The notes beneath the pieces are model-generated. The model was not told where the DNA came from. It worked only from the letters and a program-made list of their open reading frames with translations, and did no database searches. DNA of 25,000 nt from Chrysomallon squamiferum (taxonomy: Eukaryota > Mollusca > Gastropoda > Neomphalida > Peltospiridae), in contig CM022675.1 of the NCBI GenBank assembly GCA_012295275.1, positions 10,501,682 through 10,526,681 of the forward strand. Reading direction: 5' to 3'. Positions 17,692-25,000 of the stretch are shown in pieces (within the stretch, counting starts at the first letter, position 1; the number at the start of each line of letters is the position of its first letter). Both the position numbers and the translations under genes were made by a program.

Positions 17692-17795
17692 TTATATGGG
17701 CAAATATATACGGTCACTGCGTTCGTTTAAGGAAAGCGACATGTATTTTGAAAACTACATGAATCAAAGACGAGTTAAGGTTGAGGAAATGTACA

Positions 17796-17847
17796 TAAAA
17801 AAAAAAAAAAATAAAAAAAAAAAAAAAAAAAATAAAAAAATAAAAAA
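17796..17847. repeat. A-rich low-complexity tract
   Basis: About 52 bp of A with single T interruptions. The 71-codon + frame across it (17696-17911) has no recognisable domain and I do not call it. Confidence 0.95.
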
Positions 17848-18160
17848 TGACTTAATTCCCAAGGCATTTCGTGTTTCGCTCGCCTGTCTCTCTCCTCTCG
17901 ACAATCTTTGATCATAATTCTTAATGCCTATGTGATTCATACATTAGGCCTCAGGCTTTTGATCATTTCGCCGGATTTCTTTTGATGTTTTAAACCAATA
18001 ACTCGAAATACTGCTTTTGTGCACAAAACTGAGGGTTTTTTCTTCTTTTTTTATAAAAATAAAAAAATAAAAAAAATAAAAAAGTAAAAATTTAAAATGG
18101 AGTACCTCAAGCACATATAACAAAATTCGTGACTTAATATCTGTACGCTGTCAGTGGCGG
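17848..18160. other. Single-copy spacer with T- and A-rich patch
   Basis: Contains ATTAGGCCTCAGGCTTTT at 17943-17960, whose two halves also occur separately at 15060-15070 and 15022-15031. AAAAAT words at 18055-18090. No gene visible. Confidence 0.6.
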
Positions 18161-18228
18161 CACTGGAGGGGGGGTTCACGTGACACTGGAGGGGGGGTTC
18201 ACGCGACACTGGAGGGGGGTTCACGCGG
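18161..18228. repeat. 23-bp G-rich minisatellite, three copies
   Basis: Units start at 18161, 18184 and 18207 (23, 23 and 22 bp), each CACTGGAGGGG... followed by TTCACGTGA or TTCACGCG. Copies differ by one or two bases, so the array is young. Each unit carries an unbroken run of six or seven G. Confidence 0.95.
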
Positions 18229-18396
18229 TACAGGACCCTTCCCATGTTATTACGTTTGAAAACGAAACAGTTGAATTTCATGTTCAGATATACAGCGAAG
18301 TCAGTCACCTGACACCAAAACCATATCCTATAATTTGAATTAATGATGTAGAACAGCACTTAATAAACAGAATAGAAGATAAGTAGTAATATGCAT

Positions 18397-18533
18397 TTAT
18401 CAGTTCAGGATCGTTATTGCTCACACATAGATTAGTAAATCAGTACATTGGATTATCAATTGAGAATTATAATCGATATATAGATTAGTGAATCAGTATG
18501 CTAGACTGCCAGTTCAGAATTACTATTGATTAT
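18397..18533. repeat. 53-bp tandem repeat, two full copies and a partial
   Basis: Units at 18427-18479 and 18480-18533 both start ATAGATTAGTRAATCAGTA and share ATTCAGAAT-like middles; a truncated copy at 18397-18426 starts inside the unit at TTATCAGTTCAGGAT. Moderately diverged. Confidence 0.75.
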
Positions 18534-19140
18534 ATAGAAAATTAACAAGTTCCATAACCAATTTCATTTCGTAATCACTTCAGAAGTTTGTAAGTTAGCT
18601 AAACAGAATTTCAAACGATTTCAACGTATTTGATGTGCCTACGCAGTCTTTGAACGTAACACAAATAACTTGTTATTGCAAGACAGCAGCGTGAAAGAAG
18701 ACAAGTGATATATCTTTATTCTTTTCATGCCCGAGATCACAAGGAAGAAGTAAATAATTATATATATATATATATATATATAGATATACACTTAACCTTT
18801 TTACCTGTTGTTATATTTGTGATACGACTCGTATGATTAAGGATAAAACGAACGGAAAAGAAACTCGAAACCAACAAGAATAAGTCTAATTTTTATTCTT
18901 ATACTAGCAGCAATATGTCTTTTATCTAACCAGTCCTCAGCATAGATAACATTAACCACGATCTTTGTTATATCAGTAGTCGAGTTCTGTTTGGAACGGG
19001 AAATCGCGCTATGGTTGAAAATACGCATATAGTTAATAAAAGCAATGAGACTGTTCTGCACGCTAAGAGCTGAAATAGACCCGATAATACAGTTCAGCTG
19101 GAAGCTAGCTGCACCGCAGAGTCCGTCATCAATCATACGC
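18534..19140. other. Single-copy spacer with (AT)n
   Basis: (AT)n at about 18757-18782. A 99-codon minus-strand open frame (18837-19136) has mixed composition (it starts MIDDGLCGAASF) but no domain or signal I recognise, and its start is not supported. Left uncalled. Confidence 0.55.
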
Positions 19141-19960
19141 TGACCTGTGGTCAGAAGACGCTGGACAAGTTCACGTCAGGGGTGTAACCAAGATGGCGGC
19201 CGTACGAACAGGCCTTGTGTGATGTTCGTTCGTAATCTACGTTCGCGTTGAAACAAAACACCCAGCAAGCCCGCTAACTGTTCGTTATAATGCAGACGCG
19301 CTCCGCAAAGCCAGCACGCTACAGTTCGCGCCAAATTACGTCTCATCTCCGAGCTTCTTTCGCGACGATGATGGACGACTTTCGTGTCACGGTACCTTTC
19401 CACTAATGGCGACTGGTCAACGGTCGCCGGTCCCGGGGAATCCCACCCTCATTCTTCTGTTGTAAACTCCACCCGTCACCGCGTGATTTACGACCGCGGC
19501 GCGAGGAAATTACGAAAATCAATTTTTATTCAAATCAGGAGGGAAATTCTATTGTAGCACGTGCGTCTCTGCTCGGCTTTTCTCCGACCGTAGATGCCTT
19601 TTAATTCTTTTTCTGACGGGGATTTTTTGAAAGAAGAAAAATGAGCAAGTTCGTTAAGACGAGAAAGGAGTAATCTGCATATTTTTATTATTGACGAAAC
19701 GCGAAAAAAAAAAAAAAAAAAAAAGCAACACGATGCAAAATGGCGGCTGCCTTTGATGCCTCTTGCTCCGAATCCGGAAGTCGTGGACTATCTAGAAATA
19801 ACTTTCTACACGGCTAATCTTCGGTTCGTTATCGGGGACTTTACGACGAAGAAGCAAATTGATCGGAGGGGGTGCGTTCAGACGTTTTAATAGACGAGAG
19901 TGATTTATAACCGTCTTCCGCTCTGTAATATTAAACAGAAGTTTTATTTTTGCGCGCTGT
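19141..19960 (+). promoter_or_regulatory. Candidate CpG-rich housekeeping-type promoter
   Basis: About 37 CpGs in 19141-19500 alone. Words visible in order: TGACCTGTGGTCA palindrome (19141-19153), YY1 AAGATGGCGGC (19190-19200), E2F TTCGCGCCAAA (19325-19335), kappa-B-like GGGGAATCCC (19435-19444), a second YY1 AAAATGGCGGC (19737-19747) and ETS CCGGAAGT (19774-19781). YY1 plus ETS plus E2F in CpG-rich DNA is a common make-up of TATA-less promoters, and the YY1 orientation favours + transcription. ATGs within the YY1 words open 9 and 25 codons only, so any product would start elsewhere or after splicing. A 21-base A run (19704-19724) interrupts it. Confidence 0.5.
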
Positions 19961-20020
19961 AATTTCAGAATTCCCGATGTAAACGAACACCATTGCAGAA
20001 AGCGAATGCTGAAAGTATTT

Positions 20021-20341
20021 CTGATTTTGCTGGTTAAATACTGATTGAGTAACGTTTAAATTTTCGCCAGTAATTAATTCAGAATATAAACTGAATACTG
20101 AAAATATATACACACACAACCACAGACACACACACACAGACATACAGACACACACTCACACACAAATAAAATTGTTGAATACTCATATCTGAATATTTGT
20201 CACAAAATTATATTCAACTGCATATATATATATATTACCGCCATTAACTGACTCCTATTGTACATTCAGGAGTTGAAGAAATATATAAATATTTATATTA
20301 GTCTCAGTAAAAATTAGCATTTTCGCCAGCAATTAAATAGA

Positions 20342-20372
<31 letters not shown>

Positions 20373-20580
20373 AAATGCAACTGACTTTATTGGTTAAAAA
20401 TTTGTTAGAGTAATATTTAAATTTTCTCCACTAATTAATTCGGAATATAAAGTGAATACTGGACATAAGTATGTTTTCGCCAATAATTGATTCCTATTGC
20501 ATATTCAGTAGCTGAAGAAAGATATATCTATTTAAATTTGCCTCACTAAGTATTTTAATTTTCGCAGGGTAATGATTGTT
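20021..20580. repeat. Diverged segmental duplication, copies about 360 and 240 bp apart
   Basis: Sequence from 20021 (CTGATTTTGCTGGTTAAA) returns at 20381 (CTGACTTTATTGGTTAAA), and both continue through TTAATTCRGAATATAAA. A second shared segment pairs 20235-20335 with 20474-20577 (ACTCCTATTG vs ATTCCTATTG, then RTTGAAGAA vs GCTGAAGAA). In the first copy the two segments are pushed apart by CA and TA microsatellites (20101-20234); in the second they are nearly adjacent. TTTTCGCCAGYAATTAA-type words recur within each copy, so the unit itself is repeat-built. Confidence 0.75.
20339..20375. repeat. (AAAT)n microsatellite
   Basis: About 36 bp of AAAT lying at the junction between the two duplicated segments. 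Confidence 0.97.
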
Positions 20581-21300
20581 ACTAAATATTCTCTATTTAA
20601 AATAAAATAAGTAAATAAAATTTAATATAATGCCTCTTAAATCAATAACTGATTTCTATTTCGTAAATAAAAATAAATAACTAAATAAATAAATATTTTC
20701 AATGAACAACTGATTTTTGGCAGTAAAATATTGCATCTACATGTATTTTAAAATCAAATTTATTTATTTATTTATTTATTTATTTATTTGTTTGTTTGTT
20801 TGTTTATATATGCTTTTATTGTAATTGCTATTATTATTGTTTTGTTGTTGTTGTCATTGTTGTTATTATTAATCTTTTGATGTTTGTTTTCTCTAGTAAT
20901 ATATTCGTATTATGTATTTATTTTTAAATGAATATTTAATTCAGTAAAATAAACAAAACAAAAATAGAATAAAGATATCGTTTTCTATTTAATAAAACTA
21001 AAAAAAATAAATCAAATAAATAATAATAAAAATAAAAAATAAAATAATAATATTAATAAAAAATAAAATAATAATATTAATAAAAAAATTATATCTATAT
21101 ATATATATATAAAATAAAATTAGTCAGTTTCAATTTAATATTCATTTGATTTTTAGCTAGTCTTTAATTTCTCATTAGACATTGTGAAAGGAAAGGAGAA
21201 AGATTAATGAAAACATCGCCACAAAACATTTCATCACCAGTGTGACTCAGCATTTTTCTTTCATGATAATTTCGGATTTAATGATTTTTCAATTAGCAGC
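20581..21300. other. AT-rich spacer with tetranucleotide and AT-rich repeats
   Basis: (TTTA)n and (TTTG)n at 20758-20805, TTG/TTA words to 20870, and a 24-bp AT-only tandem duplication (20 identical bases at 21041 and 21065), then (TA)n at about 21093-21112. No gene visible. Confidence 0.75.
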
Positions 21301-21308
21301 AAGGGACA

Positions 21309-21334
21309 TTTTTTTTTTTTTTTTTTTTTTTTTT
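21309..21334. repeat. Poly(T), 26 bases
   Basis: Uninterrupted T run. Confidence 0.98.
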
Positions 21335-21780
21335 ACACGTATCTTCTCTTACATAGGGAGGCATTTAATAATCCTTTCATTGATAAGTTGCGGAGCTCTG
21401 GCAGGAACGAGAAATAACTCAGTGGGAGTAGAACAGAACTTTTCGTTAAAATATAAAATAAAAAAATAAAATAAAATAACATGTATTGCATGTGGAAAAC
21501 CCACCCCAAAAAACAACTGAATTATTATCAGATTTTGAAAACTTTAGAAGATAATGTTTACTTTTCATTATTGTAAAACACGAATCCTTTCATGACATTC
21601 AAGAAACGCAAAGATAATTTTAGTTATTTTAAAATGAGCTTCTACTAAATTCCGGAAAAAGTTATCGATAACATTTACATACTTTAATTTGATTAATGAC
21701 TCACATGTAAAAAACAGACGTCTCTTATACATAAAATCTGTACTGACTCTCGAAACAGACGAAGAGAGTAAAATCACACA
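21335..21780. other. Single-copy spacer, no gene
   Basis: Mixed AT-rich sequence. The 69-codon minus-strand frame at 21568-21777 has no recognisable feature. Confidence 0.6.
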
Positions 21781-21782
21781 GA

Positions 21783-21807
21783 TGACGTCATAAAACAGAT
21801 GACGTCA
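21783..21807. promoter_or_regulatory. Two perfect CRE palindromes 17 bp apart
   Basis: TGACGTCA occurs at 21783-21790 and 21800-21807. Both are embedded in the longer palindrome ATGACGTCAT and preceded by ACAG, so about 14 bp (ACAGATGACGTCAT) are directly duplicated. Full CREs are the high-affinity form for CREB/ATF dimers. Responsiveness is inference. Confidence 0.55.
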
Positions 21808-21922
21808 TTTTATCACCGATCTAATAGCGAATAAAATCATCTGAATAAGATCACATGATAAGATGTCCATCCAGCATCGACAAAATCTTCATCTTTATTT
21901 TGTGTTTCATTTTACGAAAATT

Positions 21923-21972
21923 AAGAAAGAAGAAGAAGAAGAAAAAGAAGAAGAAGAAGAAGAAGAAGAAGG
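21923..21972. repeat. (AAG)n microsatellite
   Basis: About 50 bp of AAG with one AAAA interruption. Confidence 0.97.
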
Positions 21973-21989
21973 AAAAATAGAGTTCGTTT

Positions 21990-22320
21990 ACATGTAGCTA
22001 ATTACAAAAATAGTTACACCGCGTTAACATATTTCGTTTCTGAAATCCGTAGACAAAAAAAGTTTTACTCCGTCGGTTCCCCGGGACCATTTCCCCAAAG
22101 ACCCGAGTCATTTCTTGTTACTGGAAGCATCTTTCACAGTTGAGAAAACAGAAAATCTCTCATTCATCTTCGGCAGTGACAGCCCACTTTTGTGAAGACA
22201 ACCACGCAATTTGCAAATCCATAAACCACCAGTTCCAGCCCCCTTTTTTTTCTGTTTCTCTACACGATCTTTGACGAGTCGGGTTTGTTGGGTGACGTCT
22301 TAAATGTATGTTCGTATTTA
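21990..22320. other. Single-copy stretch of mixed composition
   Basis: Contains TTCCCCGGGACC (22077-22088), ATTTGCAAAT (near 22209) and CATAAACCACC. Its texture resembles the candidate regulatory patches at 3.4 and 15 kb. No open frame of interest. Confidence 0.35.
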
Positions 22321-22472
22321 AAAAAAAATATATAACATTTTCACCCCTTTATTAGATGAAATCTAAGAAATGAAAATGAATGATATTGTAATAATATGTT
22401 GTTTTCCGTTTAAATATTCATTTCTCATTAGCCATGCTTAAAGATTTGTCTCACTGTCCCTGTCTTTTATTT

Positions 22473-22576
<104 letters not shown>

Positions 22577-22591
22577 TAGCTAGCGAGCTAT

Positions 22592-23900
22592 GAACCATCT
22601 GAAACAATATTATAACAATATCCACAAATAAGCTCACTCTTTGCCATCACATCTCATTTTTATATCACTTTCTGTGAACCATCTCAATCAAATCCACTGT
22701 TAACAAAAATTCATCTCGCTACAGTGATCCGTGTTATCCATGAACCATCTCACTCTCGTGAGCACTCTTTTCATAAAAGTTTGTGTCTGAAAACCATTTG
22801 ACATCTAAACTACGTGTTCACTCTCTGTTGTTACAACACTATCTATGAACCATCTGATCCAGTAGCACTGCTCTCGGCTAATCTCTCAATACTCATTTGT
22901 TGTAGTATCTTTAAACCATTTCACAAGACGAATTAACAACACACAAATATCTTGTTAATATTATCTATAATTCATCTCACAGTATGAATTAACTGCATAC
23001 ACACTTCTGAGATAATGACAGTATTGAACCATATCACAGTGTGATAACTATTATAACACTATCTATGAATCATCTCAGGCAATGATCTTAACCGTACGAC
23101 AACTCTCTTGTACAAACATTATCTGTGAACCATCTCAGATGCAGACCTTAACTAACTCTCACTTGATATAACACTATCTATGAACTGTTTCACAGGAAGC
23201 TAACTACACCTTGATTGTCTTTCTTGTAAAACATCTGTGAACCATTTCACAGGATGACCTTAAATACAAACTGACTCTGTCTTGTAAAAAGCATTATATA
23301 TAAACCATCTTCCCAAAATGACCTTAACTGTATTACTAACTAACTTTTTTATAATGCTGTCTTTGAACCATTTCACAGGTTGATCTCAACTACACACAAA
23401 ATCTCTCTTGTAAAAAACATTATCTACAAACCATCTCACAGGATGACATTAAACAGACACTAATTCTGTCTTGTAAAAAAACAAAAACATTATCTATGAA
23501 GCATTTCCCACAGTGACCTTAACTATATGCTAACTCTCTTTTTTATAATATTATAAACCATTTCACAAGATGACCTTAACTCCACGTAAACACCCTCTTG
23601 TAAAAAATAACATTATCTACGAATCATCCATCTCACATGATGATCTTAACAACATACAAAATCTCTCTTGTAAAAATAACAAACATTAATCTATGAAGCA
23701 TCTTCCACAATTACCTAAATTACATACTAACTCTCTTTCTTTAACCTTAACTTCTCACTTTCTGGTTAAAAAAAAAACAAAAAAAAAAAAAAAAAAACCC
23801 ACAAAAAAAACATTACCTATAAACCATCACTCAGGATGACCTTAACTACACACTAACTGTCTTGATATAACACTATCTATGAACCGCCTCACAGTATCAG
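22592..23900. repeat. Degenerate 55-70 bp tandem repeat, about 21 copies
   Basis: The anchor word CTATGAACCATCTCACAGG, in varied form, begins units near 22592, 22676, 22742, 22791, 22847, 22913, 22969, 23026, 23067, 23127, 23182, 23239, 23302, 23365, 23428, 23498, 23555, 23621, 23695, 23821 and 23881. It is followed by ATGACCTTAACTACA and then CTCTCTTGTAAAAACAT. Copies from about 23120 on are closer to consensus than earlier ones. The A-rich end of the unit has expanded in several copies, most strongly at 23767-23811. No open frame runs through the array, so it is satellite-like non-coding DNA. Confidence 0.9.
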
Positions 23901-24093
23901 TTGTTAAAAAAGAGATTGTCTGCACGCAGAGGCGATGACAGACCAATATTCTAGTAGTCACTGTGTCGAAGAAAAGCTCTCTTTGATATCATATCGCACT
24001 ACTAAATAGAAAATTCCTCAAAGTGTGAACACAAACAAACACACAACAATAGCAACATTCTTCAATGCTTCTGTCACGCTGCTATTTGTACGG
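23901..24093. other. Short single-copy spacer
   Basis: No repeat or gene recognised. Confidence 0.6.
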
Positions 24094-24125
24094 GAAGAAG
24101 AAGAAGAAGAAGAAGAAGAAGAAAA
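24094..24125. repeat. (GAA)n microsatellite
   Basis: About 30 bp of AAG/GAA. Confidence 0.97.
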
Positions 24126-24500
24126 GTAATTACTTTTGGGGTTTTCCCAAGTGAGGATATGATAGTGGTGAGTTTCAGCTCTTTATAAGTAACGATAAAT
24201 AAGAGTATCTGTCTGTTTAGACAGACAGCTAAAGACAAGGATGGAAAGATAGGCATACAGAAAGCTAGAGAGATTGAAAGATGGATAAATAAGGACACCG
24301 ATAGGAAAAGAGATGGACAGAGAGATGACATATATATGTTGTACTGATAAATAAAGCAAAAGCCAAGAAAATGAAAAAAAGATGTAAGGTGAACAGGAAT
24401 TTGATTATTTTTATTCCCTTTTACGGATGACAGACAGGTTTCAGTATATTTATATAAAACCTGTTGATTTTTTTAATCACAATATATAAAGTATCAGAAT
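24126..24500. other. Spacer with purine-rich degenerate GATA/GACA sequence
   Basis: An 8-bp perfect inverted repeat CTGTCTGT-TTAG-ACAGACAG at 24209-24228 starts a degenerate AGATGGA/AGATAGG-rich stretch to about 24330. No gene visible. Confidence 0.6.
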
Positions 24501-24506
24501 AATAAT

Positions 24507-24590
24507 AAATGAATGACTGAATGAATGATCAAATGAATATAAATATTTTAAATGACTGAATATATAACTGACTGAATGAATAAAACATAG
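24507..24590. repeat. Degenerate (GAAT)n/(GACT)n repeat
   Basis: GAATGAATGACTGAATG-type words with interruptions. Confidence 0.75.
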
Positions 24591-24724
24591 TATGAATAAA
24601 CAGAAGAAAGAATTAATTCTTGTTTAATTATATGTGAATAGATTTTTGGAAATTAAACTCACGTTAAACATACAATAAAGTAATGATAATAAAAGTTATA
24701 GACGAAAGTATTTGGAAGTGAAAT

Positions 24725-24935
24725 AATAACTAAGGAAAATAAAGGAAGGAAGAGGTTACAGACAGAGAAAGAAAGAACAACAGAACAGTAACAGATAGTA
24801 AGATGAGAAAAAAAAATAACAGAAAGACAGAACGAAAGAAATAAACAACAACAACAACAAAAATAATAATAAAACATAAAACATCTTTTTAAAAAATTTA
24901 AGACAAGAATAAAGAAGAAAAAAAATTCAATGTAT
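24725..24935. repeat. Purine-rich degenerate repeat (GAAA, CAA, AAT)
   Basis: GGAA, GAAA and ACAG words, then (CAA)n near 24846-24860 and AATAAT. The hydrophobic minus-strand open frame is a translation of it. Confidence 0.8.
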
Positions 24936-25000
24936 GACATACAATGCATGAAAAGAATAGGTTATTGTTTGTAAACTGTGAAATGTCTAGCTTCAGTAGG

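Noticed and set aside
18837-19136. 99-codon minus-strand frame of mixed composition
   Set aside because: No recognisable domain, no supported start context and no splice context. It is left as spacer, though a protein search of it would be reasonable.
22592-23900. CRISPR array reading of the 55-70 bp repeats
   Set aside because: The whole unit is repeated with drift instead of exact repeats with unique spacers, and the DNA is eukaryotic in character.

Overview
This window looks like intergenic or deep intronic DNA from an animal nuclear genome, and I found no protein-coding gene, tRNA or rRNA that I can defend. It is AT-rich and crowded with simple repeats: homopolymer A/T runs of 15 to 55 bases, (AAT)n, (AAAT)n, (CATA)n, (TATC)n, (TA)n, (CA)n and very long (GA)n/(CT)n tracts. 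The mixture of (CATA)n arrays passing into (TA)n and (CA)n, long GA tracts and long introns or spacers is what I would expect of a mollusc, perhaps a cephalopod. A decapod crustacean cannot be excluded, because no coding sequence is available to decide.

Layout. 1-2170: AT-rich DNA with a phased 28-bp minisatellite (221-413), an exact 24-bp tandem duplication and a 280-bp pyrimidine-rich strand. 2170-4320: the first regulatory-looking stretch, with a PBX/MEIS decamer next to a CRE, a dense cluster of homeodomain, SOX, POU and EBF-like words, and a CpG-rich block with a YY1-like word. 4320-7000: AT-rich spacer with one 51-bp tandem duplication that keeps a CCAAT box in both copies. 7000-9130: mixed CpG-rich pieces and a huge compound GA/GATA microsatellite with a 94-bp internal period. 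9130-11000: TA/CA/poly(A)/GA microsatellites, including an uninterrupted (GGGA) tract with G-quadruplex form. 11000-12800: quieter DNA with a motif-rich patch and a perfect 20-bp palindrome. 12800-16230: A-rich low-complexity DNA. 16230-16620: CpG-rich block with six same-strand ACGTG/GCGTG words. 16700-19140: AT-rich spacer with three small tandem repeats. 19140-19960: the best promoter candidate (two YY1 words, an E2F site, a kappa-B-like palindrome and an ETS site). 20000-20600: a diverged segmental duplication partly split by microsatellites. 21780-21810: two perfect CRE palindromes 17 bp apart. 22476-23900: a long (GA)n tract followed by about 21 degenerate copies of a 55-70 bp repeat. 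23900-25000: AT-rich and purine-rich spacer.

The islands at 3.7, 16.3 and 19.2-19.8 kb keep their CpGs in an AT-rich background and carry ubiquitous promoter-type words, so they are the places where transcripts may start; all three YY1 words point to the + strand. The motif calls are by eye against consensus sequences. No gene, transcript or conservation evidence was available, so the regulatory entries are hypotheses. I saw no new enzymatic or defence system here.
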